Origin: Brenneria salicis ATCC 15712 = DSM 30166
GTDB lineage: Bacteria; Pseudomonadota; Gammaproteobacteria; Enterobacterales; Enterobacteriaceae
DNA: 64,000 nucleotides
Assembly: GCF_003315515.1 (NCBI RefSeq)
Contig: NZ_QNRY01000005.1
Span: forward strand, 85,406 to 149,405
Direction of reading: 5' to 3'
Part shown: in pieces, positions 35,024 through 46,612 of the stretch
Position numbering within the stretch: position 1 is the stretch's first letter
Layout: each line of letters begins with the position of its first letter
Notes under the pieces: generated by a model
Seen by the model: only the letters and a program-made list of their open reading frames with translations
Databases searched by the model: none
What the model was told of the DNA's origin: nothing
Translations under genes and position numbers: made by a program

Positions 35024-35959
35024 ATGGAACGATTAAAAAGTATGTCGGTGTTCGCCAGAGTAGTGCAATGCGGCTCTTTTACCGCCGCCGCGCGCCAACT
35101 CCAGATGAGCGTTTCCGCCGTCAGCCAGACCGTTACCAAGCTTGAAGACCAATTGCAGATCAAGCTGCTTAATCGCAGTACGCGCAGTATTGGCCTGACC
35201 GAAGCGGGAAAAATTTATTACCACGGTTGCCGCCGCATGCTGCATGAAGCGCATGAGGTGCACGAACAACTTTATGCCTTCAACAGTACCCCGATCGGCA
35301 CATTACGCATTGGTAGCTCGTCCACCATGGCGCAGAATGTTCTCTCCGCCATGACCGCCGATTTGCTCAGGGAATATCCGGGGCTTTCCGTTAATCTGGT
35401 CACCGGTATCCCCGCGCCTGATTTGATCGCCGATGGGCTGGATATCGTCATTCGGGTCGGCGCGTTACAGGATTCGAGTTTGTTTTCCAAACGGCTGGGT
35501 TCGATGCCCATGGTGGTCTGCGCCGCCAAAAGCTATCTGGCGCAACATGGCGCGCCGGAAAAACCCGCTGATGTCGTGAACTTTTCCTGGCTGGAATACA
35601 GCGTGCGGCCGGATAGTGAATTCGAACTGATTGCTCCCGAAGGCATTTCCACCCGGCTCTCTCCTCAGGGCCGCTTCGTGACTAACGATCCACAGACGCT
35701 GGTCAAGTGGTTAAAAGCGGGCGCCGGGATCGCCTATGTTCCCCTGATGTGGATAATTGAAGAAATTCAGCGTGGCGAAATGGAAATTCTGTTCAATCAT
35801 TACCACTCCGATCCGCGTCCGGTCTATGCGTTATATACCCGCAAAGACAACCTGCCGCTGAAAGTACAGGTTTGTATCAATTACATGATGGAGTATTTCA
35901 AGAAAGTCGCCCAGACGTATCAAGGGTATCGTCAGAATAACGAAGAAGAAAAAAAATAA
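35024..35959 (+). CDS. aaeR: LysR-family regulator AaeR
   Basis: 311-aa LysR-type regulator, near-identical in layout to E. coli AaeR (309). N-terminal winged helix-turn-helix (GSFTAAARQLQMSVSAVSQTVTKLE, written here as residues 17-41) and C-terminal effector domain (TPIGTLRIG; GIPAPDLIADGLDIVIRVG). Activates the divergent aaeXAB operon when aromatic carboxylic acids accumulate. Ends with a short basic/acidic tail. Confidence 0.94.
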   Translation: MERLKSMSVFARVVQCGSFTAAARQLQMSVSAVSQTVTKLEDQLQIKLLNRSTRSIGLTEAGKIYYHGCRRMLHEAHEVHEQLYAFNSTPIGTLRIGSSSTMAQNVLSAMTADLLREYPGLSVNLVTGIPAPDLIADGLDIVIRVGALQDSSLFSKRLGSMPMVVCAAKSYLAQHGAPEKPADVVNFSWLEYSVRPDSEFELIAPEGISTRLSPQGRFVTNDPQTLVKWLKAGAGIAYVPLMWIIEEIQRGEMEILFNHYHSDPRPVYALYTRKDNLPLKVQVCINYMMEYFKKVAQTYQGYRQNNEEEKK

Positions 35960-36011
35960 ATTCGCAAGTGATCGGTCATTCCTCAGCCATCCACCCCGAC
36001 GATAAAAAAGC

Positions 36012-36045
36012 GCTGGAAAGCCGCCATAAAAAACGCCGGGAGGGA
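36012..36045. repeat. Short intergenic repeat, partial copy
   Basis: In the 147-base aaeR-tldD gap, GCTGGAAAGCCGCCATAAAA followed by AACGCCGGGAG closely matches the junction of the two tandem repeats between mreC and mreB (about 45090-45122). Confidence 0.45.
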
Positions 36046-36106
36046 TTGCCTGTGATAAAAACCGCGTTCGCACACGGTTGTTATCAAGACAACGGGACAC
36101 GCCGGA

Positions 36107-37552
36107 TTACGCCGTCCCCCCTACCGTCAGACTTTCCAGTTTCAGCGTCGGCTGACCTACGCCAACCGGCAGGCTTTGTCCTTCTTTGCCGCACACGCCA
36201 ACGCCTTTGTCCAGGGCCAGATCGTTGCCCACCATAGCGATCTGCTGCATGGCTTCAATACCGGAACCAATCAGCGTGGCGCCTTTTACCGGCGTGGTCA
36301 CGCGGCCATTTTCAATCAGATACGCTTCCGAGGTGGAGAACACAAACTTGCCGGACGTGATATCCACCTGACCGCCGCCAAAGTTCGGCGCGTATAAACC
36401 GTATTCCACGCTGGCGATAATCTCTTCCGGCGTTGATTGGCCCGCCAGCATATAGGTATTGGTCATACGCGGCATCGGCAGGTGCGCATAAGATTCCCGG
36501 CGACCATTGCCTGTCGGGGCGACGCCCATCAGACGGGCGTTCAGTTTATCCTGCATGTAACCTTTCAGGATGCCGTTCTCAATCAGCACGTTATACTGAC
36601 CCGGCACGCCTTCGTCATCCATCGCCAATGAACCGCGGCGCCCTTGCAGCGTGCCGTCATCCACCACCGTACACAATTCGGACGCCACCCGTTTCCCCAC
36701 CTGCCCGCTGAACACCGAGGTTCCACGGCGGTTAAAATCGCCTTCCAGCCCGTGTCCCACCGCTTCATGCAGCAATACTCCCGGCCAGCCCGCGCCCAAC
36801 ACCACAGGCATCGATCCGGCGGGCGCGGCAATCGCCGAGAGATTAATCAGCGCCATGCGTACCGCTTCTTTCGCCCAGGCTTCCACGCGAGGCTCACCGT
36901 CAACCGCCTCCCAGAAATAGTGATAACCGCTGCGCGACCCTCCGCCGCTGCCGCCGCGCTCACGCTTGCCGTCCGCTTCCACCAGCACGCTTACCGACAG
37001 ACGCACCAGCGGGCGAACATCCGCGGCCAGCGTACCGTCAGTCGCCGCCACCAGCACCAGTTCGTACACGCCCGTCAGACTGGCCGTCACTTCCTGAACT
37101 CTGGCGTCGGCGGCACGCGCCACCGTATCCGCTCGCTGCAACAGCGCGATTTTATCTTCACGGGTCAGACTATCAAGCGGGTTAAGCTGAGGGTAAAGCG
37201 CGGGATGCGACACTTCGCCCAACGTATGCAACTTGCCGGTGCCTGACTCACGCACAATACTGCGTGCCGCTTGAGCGCTTTGATGCAACGCATTCAGCGT
37301 AATCTGGTCAGCATAGGCAAACCCTGTTTTTTCGCCATCAATCGCGCGGATCCCCACGCCCTGATCGATATGATAGGAGCCTTCCTTGATGATGCGGTCT
37401 TCCAATACCCATGACTCATGGTAACTGGACTGAAAATAAAGGTCGGCGTAATCCAGACGACGTTCATTCAATACTCCCAATACGGAAGACAGGTCATTAA
37501 GGTTCAATTTGTTAGCGGTGAGTAATTGCTCACTGACAAACGACAGACTCAT
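36107..37552 (-). CDS. tldD: Metalloprotease TldD
   Basis: 481-aa catalytic subunit of the TldD/TldE protease, same length as E. coli. Zinc-binding HExxxH lies in [13 protein letters not shown] (about residues 260-272). Conserved [13 protein letters not shown] and [14 protein letters not shown]. Located directly downstream of yhdP on the same strand. Confidence 0.97.
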   Translation of the reverse strand: MSLSFVSEQLLTANKLNLNDLSSVLGVLNERRLDYADLYFQSSYHESWVLEDRIIKEGSYHIDQGVGIRAIDGEKTGFAYADQITLNALHQSAQAARSIVRESGTGKLHTLGEVSHPALYPQLNPLDSLTREDKIALLQRADTVARAADARVQEVTASLTGVYELVLVAATDGTLAADVRPLVRLSVSVLVEADGKRERGGSGGGSRSGYHYFWEAVDGEPRVEAWAKEAVRMALINLSAIAAPAGSMPVVLGAGWPGVLLHEAVGHGLEGDFNRRGTSVFSGQVGKRVASELCTVVDDGTLQGRRGSLAMDDEGVPGQYNVLIENGILKGYMQDKLNARLMGVAPTGNGRRESYAHLPMPRMTNTYMLAGQSTPEEIIASVEYGLYAPNFGGGQVDITSGKFVFSTSEAYLIENGRVTTPVKGATLIGSGIEAMQQIAMVGNDLALDKGVGVCGKEGQSLPVGVGQPTLKLESLTVGGTA

Positions 37553-37610
37553 ATTTTTTCACTCTTTATTAGATGAAATCGGGTGAACGAACTGCGCTGC
37601 CCACATATCG

Positions 37611-40600
37611 CTATTCGCCCTGCTTGTTACTCGGCTCACGCAGTACTTCCTGAATCTTCGGCTGATCGATGCTACCGGAAATCTGGTAACGGATCAGCGA
37701 AATCTTGTTCCATAGCGGCGCCAGCACCTTGCTGGCGGCAAAAACCGCCGCCCCCACCACCGGGTTAACGACAAATGCCGTGGCGACGCCCACCGTGGCC
37801 GAAATTTCCGGCGCCACCACCGCCTCGATATTGACCTGACGTTGCACCAAATCGACACTGCCTTTCATGGCGATATCCGCTTCCAGGCCGTCAACCAACA
37901 TATCCTCGGTATGCAGCACGCCATCTTTGATCCATGCCGTGCTGCGGATACCATCGAAATAAAAACCACTGCCGAACGTATCGCTGAAATCGAAGCGAAG
38001 CTTACGCAGCAAGGCATCGAAACTGACCAGACGCAGCAGTTGCCCGGCCTGTCCCGTCCCCGCATCGGCGATTTCCCCTTTGCCTATCCGCGTGTGCAGA
38101 ATACCGCTCAGGCTGGCGATATCCGGCGCCCACGGCGTGCCGTGCCAGTAAAGATCGTAATCCACATCAAACGATCCGACGCGTAACGGCGTATCGACGC
38201 CGAACCACTCGGCGTTTTGCACCAGACTGTCGCCGGTTAATCGCCCTTTCAGCGCGGTACGAACGCCCTGGGCGTTATCCTGCCAGCTGCCGTTTACCGT
38301 TAGCCGCGCCTTTCCGGTATCAATAACACCGTCACTCAGCATCAGCTTGTCTTTCTCAGGTTGTAGCGTACCCTGAACGCGGCCAACATTTTGTCCGATA
38401 AACCAGCACTGACGACAATCGATCTGCAACGCGGGCCAATTCTGAAAGCTGATGCTGGGATCGTTCAGCGGCGATCGCTTCTCGGCCAAGGCAATCGGAT
38501 TGGTCGCTTCATTCCCTTTCCATTGGGGATTGTAGTAGAGATAACCGATATCACTGCGCCATATGCCGTTATGCGGAATGTTAAGCGTGGCGTCAATTTC
38601 ACGCCCCGTGGCGTGCACTTCACTGCCGGTCAGACTATTTTTGCCGGCAATCGCTAAATCATGCCACTGCTGCCCCAACAATGTCAGAACCGGTGTGCGT
38701 AATGTCACTTCCGTCGGCAAGCGGAAATTACCGCCAGCCCCTTTCCCGCCCAATGAGGTTCGTGCTGCCGGCAGCAATCCGAGCCAACTTTCGCCATCCA
38801 GCGCAGGCAAATCAAGCACCAGCGCCGAGCCTGGCGGTAACGGCGGCAGCGTGCCGGCGTTGCTTTTCCAACTGCCGCGCGCCAGTGTGACGGTATCGCC
38901 TTTCAGCAACCACTGGCTGTTAAACCGAGCAGCCTTGCCAATACGACTATTCAGCGCAAACCCATTCAGGTCGCCTTTCGCATTGACTTGCAACGGCATA
39001 GGATCGCCGGCAGATTTATTTAACGGGCTTGGTAAGTGACTACTCACTTTCTGTAGATCCGCTTCAATATCTACGCCATAGGTTGTTTTACCCCGATACG
39101 GCAAATTGACGGTAACCGTACTTTTCCAGTCCGCCACGCCTGCGATCTGATTGGCAAGCGACGGCGGCAAGCCTGGCAAACGGGCGGGTTGCCACGCGCC
39201 TTGTAACCCGATATTCACCAGAAACGCGTTTGCCTGCTCTTCAGTAGTGAAATTCACCTGCATCGGCTGCCCCAACCAGTTGGCTGACAGCGTTTCACTA
39301 CTCAGGTTGCCGTTGTCATAACGGAAACGCCCGGTAAGGTTTTTGATTGTCGTCGCCAGCGGCTTGATGTACAGGTTGTTATTATTCAACGCAATATCGC
39401 CGCTGGCGCGCACTTCGCCGCCATCCAGCGGAATAGCAAGATTTAAGGCGCCTTTTATCGGACCAGTAATGTTCAGCGCGTCCAGCGCCGCGCCCACCGA
39501 TGATTTCAAGGGTGTTTGCTGAAAATAGCTGCCGACTTCCTGACCTGGCCCCTCGAGTTCGCCATTAACCAGCAGCTTCTCTTTACCGTAATCCGGGATC
39601 ACGGCGCTGATGTTTCGGCCCTCCACGTTGCCCAGCCAGGCTTGCAGCGCAAACATCCACAGGCCGTTATTGGCGAAATCCAGGTTGATATCCAACTGCG
39701 TCAAGGCTGGCCAGCCCGGTTGATACTCAAATACCGCATTCTTGACCGGCACCCAGACCTCAAACTGTCCTTCGTTGTGCGCGTAAGGGAAATTCCGCGG
39801 ATTACCGGCAAAAATCAACGTGCCGTTCTCCACCCGGCCGCTTTTGAGCGCGTTGCTCAGGTAATCCACCAGCGCCTTGCCCATAAAAGGTTCGGGGTAA
39901 TAGCGCCAGGCGTCAGCCGCATCCGTCAGACGAAGGCCGGCCAGAATATCCAGTCTGGGCTCGCCTTTTTCAGGGTGCTGATAACGAAAATCACCGTTGA
40001 CCCACAGCGATTTGGCCTGCACATCCAACCCGTGGCTCCACAGTTCCCAGCCCTGCGGGTTGTCGCGCCAGTAAATCGTCCCGCTGGCCTGATTGATTTC
40101 AAGCGGTGCGCGAAACATCCCCTCATAAGGCAGCGTACTTTCGGCCAGATCGATATTCAGTTGTCCCTGATCCATACTGCCGCTGACCGAACCGGAAAAG
40201 TGGTTCATTCCCGGCAGCCGTGCCCACTGCTGCCAACTGACATCCTGCCAACGGCTCTGAAAGCGGGTTTTTTCCGGTTGTTGCACAGGAATATCCAATG
40301 CCAGCGCCGTGAGTTCGCCTTTCGGTTGCAGTGATCCCCAACGCGCTTTCAAATCAGGCGTCGTGGTGGGCAACAACGGCAACAGCGAGCCCAAACGCTC
40401 CAGTTGCAGATTGGCGGCTCGAATACGCAATTCCTCCTGACGATCCGCCCCCAGCATGGATTCGTTCTTCGTCAGCCACAGCGCCGATAACTGGCCGGTC
40501 GGCCAGGCCACGCCATCCGTCGCCAGGTTCAACGCGGGAACATCCACCTGCCAGCCATTTTCCTGACGGCTGATGCGCAGCGCCATATCATCAACATTCA

Positions 40601-41435
40601 GACGATGCCCATTTTCCCCTTCCCGCCAGGCCGCCGTTCCCTGATTCAGGAACACCTCTGCGCCATCAACAGCGCCATCACGCACAGTCAGCCAGGCTGC
40701 CAAACTGAAATCCGCGCTTTCCAGCCCGGTGTTGTTCTTCAGCCAGCGACTCAGCCAGGGTTTCATGTCAATATCATCGGCCTGTAGATACAGCGTACCG
40801 GTATTGAGCAGCCCTTGATGATCCTGTAAATCCATCCTCATCTGCACCACGCCATGCTGACCAGTAAAGCTCGACAGGCTGATCAGCCCTTCGGCGCGGT
40901 GGCGGTTATCCTGATTCAGCCAGGTCAGTTGGGGAATGCTCAACTCGGCGCGTGCGCCGGATGGCGTAAGAAAAGAGATAAGGCTATCGCGCAGATCAAA
41001 GCGATCGAACTGGCGCAGGAAAAGATCGCTCAATTTTCCCGATTCCATCAGATCGCCATCCTGACGCTGCCCGGTCAGGGGTGTATTGAGATCAAAGCGG
41101 GATTGATAAAAAGTGAGATCGCGGAACTGCCAGCGAGCGTGCAGCAGGGATTGCCACACATCCAATGCCAGTGTGATACGTTCAACCCGCCAGTCGGCTT
41201 CCGGCGATAAGGCACTAAAATTGTCAATTTCCAGCGTGGGGCCAAAATTTTCCCAACGCCCTTTCAGCGATCCGATCTCCAGCTTAACCCCGGAAACAGT
41301 TTCTGCCCATGCCACCAGTTGTGGCCGGAAGTGATCGATCTGTGGCAGCGCCAATCTTAAACCGCTGACTAACAGCGCGACAATCACGATAAGAGTGGCG
41401 CCCGTGACGAATAATATTCCGGGCAGTCGCCTCAC
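37611..41435 (-). CDS. yhdP: AsmA-like envelope protein YhdP
   Basis: 1274-aa AsmA-superfamily protein (E. coli 1266): an inner-membrane-anchored periplasm-spanning bridge that, with TamB and YdbH, carries phospholipids to the outer membrane. One N-terminal helix (about 5-25, ILFVTGATLIVIVALLVSG), then a very long beta-rich groove, and conserved C-terminal helical segment (VGVATAFVVNPVVGAAVFAASK). Starts with GTG at 41435, agreeing with the E. coli MRRLPGIL start. Between rng and tldD as in E. coli. Confidence 0.96.
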   Translation of the reverse strand: MRRLPGILFVTGATLIVIVALLVSGLRLALPQIDHFRPQLVAWAETVSGVKLEIGSLKGRWENFGPTLEIDNFSALSPEADWRVERITLALDVWQSLLHARWQFRDLTFYQSRFDLNTPLTGQRQDGDLMESGKLSDLFLRQFDRFDLRDSLISFLTPSGARAELSIPQLTWLNQDNRHRAEGLISLSSFTGQHGVVQMRMDLQDHQGLLNTGTLYLQADDIDMKPWLSRWLKNNTGLESADFSLAAWLTVRDGAVDGAEVFLNQGTAAWREGENGHRLNVDDMALRISRQENGWQVDVPALNLATDGVAWPTGQLSALWLTKNESMLGADRQEELRIRAANLQLERLGSLLPLLPTTTPDLKARWGSLQPKGELTALALDIPVQQPEKTRFQSRWQDVSWQQWARLPGMNHFSGSVSGSMDQGQLNIDLAESTLPYEGMFRAPLEINQASGTIYWRDNPQGWELWSHGLDVQAKSLWVNGDFRYQHPEKGEPRLDILAGLRLTDAADAWRYYPEPFMGKALVDYLSNALKSGRVENGTLIFAGNPRNFPYAHNEGQFEVWVPVKNAVFEYQPGWPALTQLDINLDFANNGLWMFALQAWLGNVEGRNISAVIPDYGKEKLLVNGELEGPGQEVGSYFQQTPLKSSVGAALDALNITGPIKGALNLAIPLDGGEVRASGDIALNNNNLYIKPLATTIKNLTGRFRYDNGNLSSETLSANWLGQPMQVNFTTEEQANAFLVNIGLQGAWQPARLPGLPPSLANQIAGVADWKSTVTVNLPYRGKTTYGVDIEADLQKVSSHLPSPLNKSAGDPMPLQVNAKGDLNGFALNSRIGKAARFNSQWLLKGDTVTLARGSWKSNAGTLPPLPPGSALVLDLPALDGESWLGLLPAARTSLGGKGAGGNFRLPTEVTLRTPVLTLLGQQWHDLAIAGKNSLTGSEVHATGREIDATLNIPHNGIWRSDIGYLYYNPQWKGNEATNPIALAEKRSPLNDPSISFQNWPALQIDCRQCWFIGQNVGRVQGTLQPEKDKLMLSDGVIDTGKARLTVNGSWQDNAQGVRTALKGRLTGDSLVQNAEWFGVDTPLRVGSFDVDYDLYWHGTPWAPDIASLSGILHTRIGKGEIADAGTGQAGQLLRLVSFDALLRKLRFDFSDTFGSGFYFDGIRSTAWIKDGVLHTEDMLVDGLEADIAMKGSVDLVQRQVNIEAVVAPEISATVGVATAFVVNPVVGAAVFAASKVLAPLWNKISLIRYQISGSIDQPKIQEVLREPSNKQGE

Positions 41436-41477
41436 GAATTTCTCCTTGTTTTCGTCGCTAACGACGAGGGCACGAAT

Positions 41478-42947
41478 TTACATCATGACGACATCAAACT
41501 GTTCCTGACTATACAGGGGTTCAATCTGTACTTTGACCTGTTTGCCGACGAAAATTTCCACCTCGGCCAGCGCGTGCGACTCGTCGCTTTTCAGCGCCTC
41601 TCCGACTGCGGGAGATGCATAAACCAGGAAACGATCGGTATCATACGCGTGGTGAACGCGCACAATCTCACGCATGATCTCATAACAAACGCTTTCGACG
41701 GTTTTCACCGTACCGCGTCCGTGGCAGGTCGGGCATTCATGGCACAATACGTGTTCTATACTCTCACGGGTGCGCTTACGCGTCATCTCCACTAATCCTA
41801 GTTGGGAGAAGCCATTAATACTGGTTTTTACCCGATCTTTACTTAGCGCCTGTTCCAGAGAATGTAATACCCGCCGGCGGTGATCTTCATTATTCATATC
41901 AATGAAATCGATAATGATGATGCCGCCCAGATTTCGCAGCCGCAATTGCCGTGCAATGGCCTGAGTCGCTTCGATATTGGTGTTGAAAATGGTTTCATCA
42001 AGATTGCGATGGCCGACAAAAGCCCCAGTATTGATATCGACGGTGGTCATTGCTTCTGTCTGGTCGATAATCAGGTAACCGCCGGACTTCAACTCGACTT
42101 TTCTATCCAGTGAACGCTGGATTTCGTTTTCGACATCGAACAGATCGAAAATCGGTTGTTTACCTGCGTAGTGCTCCAGCTTGCCCGTCATTTCCGGGAT
42201 ATATTCGGCAGTGAACTCCAGCAACGCATCGTAGGTCAGCTTGGAATCCACACGAATTCGATCCAGCCCCTCGCCCGCAAAATCACGCAAAACACGTTGC
42301 GCCAGAGCAACTTCGCCGTAGAGCTTGCATTTGGTCTGGTTGCGTTTTTTACGCTCCATTACCTTACCCCACAAGCGCTTGAGGAAAGCCGCGTCCTGAG
42401 AAAGTTCTTCTTCGCCAATCCCTTCCGCGGCGGTACGGATGATAAAACCGCCCTGTTCATCGCAGTAATCCGCGACCGTTCTCTTCAAACGTTCGCGCTC
42501 ATCTTCGCTTTCAATACGCTGCGACACGCCGACGTGTGAAGCCCCCGGCATAAAGACCAGATAACGCGAGGGCAACGTGATATCCGTGGTCAGACGCGCG
42601 CCTTTGGTGCCAAGGGGATCTTTTACCACCTGGACCATCAGATCCTGTCCCTGACGCACCAGTTCGGCGATATCACGAACGTGGAAATTTTTCTGCTCGT
42701 CGCCGGCGACGCATTCGGTGTGCGGCATTATATCGGAGGCGTGCAAAAAAGCCGCCTTATCCAGACCAATATCGACAAACGCCGCCTGCATGCCAGGTAA
42801 TACGCGGCTTACGCGGCCCTTGTAAATGTTGCCGACAATGCCGCGTTTCGCTTCACGCTCAATATGAATTTCCTGCAAAATGCCGCCATCGATATAGGCA
42901 ACCCGCGTCTCTGAAGGTGTGACGTTGACCAATAACTCAGCAGTCAT
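41478..42947 (-). CDS. rng: Ribonuclease G
   Basis: 489-aa RNase E/G-family endonuclease, same length as E. coli; matures the 16S rRNA 5' end and degrades some mRNAs. N-terminal S1 domain ([25 protein letters not shown]), catalytic DNase I-like domain ([15 protein letters not shown]) and Zn-link cysteines in [14 protein letters not shown] at 42947 overlaps the end of maf by 11 bases, so translation is coupled. Confidence 0.97.
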   Translation of the reverse strand: MTAELLVNVTPSETRVAYIDGGILQEIHIEREAKRGIVGNIYKGRVSRVLPGMQAAFVDIGLDKAAFLHASDIMPHTECVAGDEQKNFHVRDIAELVRQGQDLMVQVVKDPLGTKGARLTTDITLPSRYLVFMPGASHVGVSQRIESEDERERLKRTVADYCDEQGGFIIRTAAEGIGEEELSQDAAFLKRLWGKVMERKKRNQTKCKLYGEVALAQRVLRDFAGEGLDRIRVDSKLTYDALLEFTAEYIPEMTGKLEHYAGKQPIFDLFDVENEIQRSLDRKVELKSGGYLIIDQTEAMTTVDINTGAFVGHRNLDETIFNTNIEATQAIARQLRLRNLGGIIIIDFIDMNNEDHRRRVLHSLEQALSKDRVKTSINGFSQLGLVEMTRKRTRESIEHVLCHECPTCHGRGTVKTVESVCYEIMREIVRVHHAYDTDRFLVYASPAVGEALKSDESHALAEVEIFVGKQVKVQIEPLYSQEQFDVVMM

Positions 42948-43530
42948 GTTTTCCTCTTGCCTGTCGCAGCGCAGTAAAATTACTGAACAACTCATACGTC
43001 TCTACCAGCGGTAATCCGACCACCGCGTGATAGCTCCCGTTGAGCGACCGAACAAAGCATCCGCCCTTGCCCTGAATACCATAGGCGCCGGCTTTATCCA
43101 GCGGTTCGCCACTGGCGATGTAAGTGTCAATATCCTGTTGGGACAGCATGCGGAACACCACATCCGTCTTGACCAGCGTGCTCAGGCTGTCATTTCTGTC
43201 GGCCAATGCCACCGCGGTCATGACCTGATGCGGTTGGCCGGAAAGCATCGCCAGCATGTACGCTGCGTGCGTTTCATCGCGCGGTTTTTCCAACACCTGT
43301 CCGTTCAATACCACAATCGTATCCGCGCCCAACACCGGCAAATCGGCAGGGGCGGCGCGTACTCCCGCAGAAGCTTTTTCCTGCGCCAACCGGCGAACAT
43401 AGGCATCGGCCATTTCATCGGGCAAACGCTGCTCCGTCACTGTCGTATTCAGCACGGCGAAAGAGAGATCGAGCAACGACAACAGTTCCCTGCGGCGAGG
43501 CGAAGCGGATGCCAGATAAAGCTGAGTCAT
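42937..43530 (-). CDS. yhdE: dTTP/UTP pyrophosphatase, Maf family
   Basis: 197-aa Maf-fold nucleoside triphosphate pyrophosphatase hydrolysing dTTP, UTP and modified forms. Signature [10 protein letters not shown] at 8-17; LGADTIVVL and GKGGCFV typical of YhdE. Starts 9 bases after mreD and overlaps rng by 11 bases; part of the mreBCD-yhdE-rng row. Confidence 0.95.
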   Translation of the reverse strand: MTQLYLASASPRRRELLSLLDLSFAVLNTTVTEQRLPDEMADAYVRRLAQEKASAGVRAAPADLPVLGADTIVVLNGQVLEKPRDETHAAYMLAMLSGQPHQVMTAVALADRNDSLSTLVKTDVVFRMLSQQDIDTYIASGEPLDKAGAYGIQGKGGCFVRSLNGSYHAVVGLPLVETYELFSNFTALRQARGKHDC

Positions 43531-43539
43531 GATTAACCT

Positions 43540-44028
43540 TTATTGCACGGTAAACTGACGACGTATTTTACGCATCAGCAGGAACAACCACGGCCAAAGT
43601 ACGCCATCGACCACGCTATTCCAGAAAGTTTCAGGCCGGAACGAAACATTAATCACCAGAAATTCGGCCCAGAAGACAATCAAATCCATCAACAGCGACA
43701 ACAACATGACAATCAGCGCCTGTTGCCATAATGCCATATTCCTGAAAAGCTGAAATTTAAAGGCCACCAGATAAGCCACAATACTGAGCGCCAGCGCACG
43801 CACGCCAAGCGTCGATCCTAAAATCAGATCCATAATCATACCGAGCACAAACCCGGTGCCGACATTCACCCGATGCGGCAACGCCATCACCCAGTAGATC
43901 AGAAAGAGCGTCAGCCAGGAGGGACGATAAATATAGATCTCCTCCGGCCACGGCATAATCTGCAAGACCATAGCGATTAAAAACGAGAGCCAGATAATCC
44001 AGTTGCCGTTCCTGCGGTAGCGGTTCAT
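43540..44028 (-). CDS. mreD: Rod shape-determining protein MreD
   Basis: 162-aa polytopic inner-membrane protein of the elongasome (E. coli 162), with about five or six helices. Conserved [21 protein letters not shown] and [17 protein letters not shown]. Its start overlaps the mreC stop by 4 bases. Confidence 0.96.
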   Translation of the reverse strand: MNRYRRNGNWIIWLSFLIAMVLQIMPWPEEIYIYRPSWLTLFLIYWVMALPHRVNVGTGFVLGMIMDLILGSTLGVRALALSIVAYLVAFKFQLFRNMALWQQALIVMLLSLLMDLIVFWAEFLVINVSFRPETFWNSVVDGVLWPWLFLLMRKIRRQFTVQ

Positions 44029-45008
44029 TGGCTGCCTCCCGGCGGTGTCGTCGCGGGCGCGTTGACCGGGGGCTGGAGCGACGGCCCCATTTCATCGGGA
44101 GAAGGCAATACCTGCGGCATCATCTGCATCAGTCTTTCATTGGCGACCCGATGAACCTCTCCCGGCGGTAACGCGGCGCTGGAATTTCTGTCCACGCCCC
44201 ATAAGAGTAATAGATAGCGCAAACGCTGCAAGCCTGCCGTCGGACGTGCCTGAATGATGGTATAAGCGCGTTGAGTATCCACTTTCACTGAGGACACCAC
44301 GGCGACCGGATACCCCTCTGGGAAACGCCCGCCCAAACCAGAGGTGACCAGGACATCGCCGACGCGGATATCCGTGTTATTGGGTAAGTGTTCCAGTTGC
44401 AGATCATCAGTACAACCATTGCCTGCCGCAATCACGCGGATATCGTTGCGCAACACCTGAATCGGCAGCGCGTGGGAAACATCACAAATCAGCAAAACCC
44501 GGCTGGTTAGCTGCCCGACCGCAACCACCTGACCTACCACGCCTTTATCACTGATGACGGACTGCCCTTCGTACACGCCATTGACCAAACCTTTATCGAT
44601 CACCACCTGATCGCTATAAGGATCCGTGCCGGCGGAAATCACCTGCGTCACCATTTTCTGCTCGTCCTGACGCAGCGGCGATCCGAGCAATTCACGCAGT
44701 CGGGCGTTCTCCTGTTTGAGTTGCCCCAGAAGCAACAGATCGCTGTTCTTCATCAGCAATTCCTGACGCAGCGCTGTATTTTCGATCCCCAGTTGTTCGC
44801 GGGTCGCCAATGATGCCGAAACATTGTCCAGCATCGTGCGCGGGCCATTGGCCAGAAAATAAAAGGGACTGACCGCGGTATCCATGTACGTTCTGATTTT
44901 CGTGAACATGCCAAGCCGACTGTCGGCAATAATCACAGAAATCGCGGTAATGACAGCGAGAAAAAGTCGTAGCTGCAAGGAAGGTCCCCTGCTAAAAATC
45001 GGCTTCAT
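44025..45008 (-). CDS. mreC: Rod shape-determining protein MreC
   Basis: 327-aa bitopic protein that links MreB to PBP2/RodA in the periplasm. N-terminal membrane helix (about 10-28), coiled coil (about 65-105), two beta-domains, then a proline-rich tail. Shorter than E. coli (367), the difference being the variable tail. Start at 45008 ([15 protein letters not shown]) by homology; 34 upstream codons are open but fall in repeat DNA. AAGGACC-like ribosome site is not obvious. Confidence 0.95.
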   Translation of the reverse strand: MKPIFSRGPSLQLRLFLAVITAISVIIADSRLGMFTKIRTYMDTAVSPFYFLANGPRTMLDNVSASLATREQLGIENTALRQELLMKNSDLLLLGQLKQENARLRELLGSPLRQDEQKMVTQVISAGTDPYSDQVVIDKGLVNGVYEGQSVISDKGVVGQVVAVGQLTSRVLLICDVSHALPIQVLRNDIRVIAAGNGCTDDLQLEHLPNNTDIRVGDVLVTSGLGGRFPEGYPVAVVSSVKVDTQRAYTIIQARPTAGLQRLRYLLLLWGVDRNSSAALPPGEVHRVANERLMQMMPQVLPSPDEMGPSLQPPVNAPATTPPGGSQ

Positions 45009-45033
45009 AAAATTCGTGTATTCCTCGACAGCA

Positions 45034-45180
45034 ATAAATCGCCTGGCGCGATTTTTGACAACGCGACGCGTTGGTCCGCAGGGCAGCGGACTGGGAAAGC
45101 CTGCCGTCATAAACGCCGGGAGCGTTTTTCAACGTTGCAAAGCGTTGGCCCGCAAGCGGCGGTTCGAGAGCGCTCGCCAT
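45034..45180. repeat. Two tandem intergenic repeats between mreC and mreB
   Basis: Copy 1 is about 45034-45110, copy 2 about 45111-45180. Both open with a small stem-loop (AAATCGC / GCGATTT; AAACGC / GCGTTT), share GCGTTGG-CCCGCA in the middle and end in a CAT followed by A residues. The copies differ from each other but keep order and spacing. See findings for related copies elsewhere. Confidence 0.65.
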
Positions 45181-45251
45181 AAAAAAAGGGCGACCGCGCG
45201 GGATGAAAAACGCTCACGTTCATCCATACGGCCCCCCTTTTCCTGACCAGA

Positions 45252-46612
<1,361 letters not shown>

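Noticed and set aside
39516..40334. 272-codon open frame antisense to yhdP
   Set aside because: Full overlap with yhdP and no recognisable domain.
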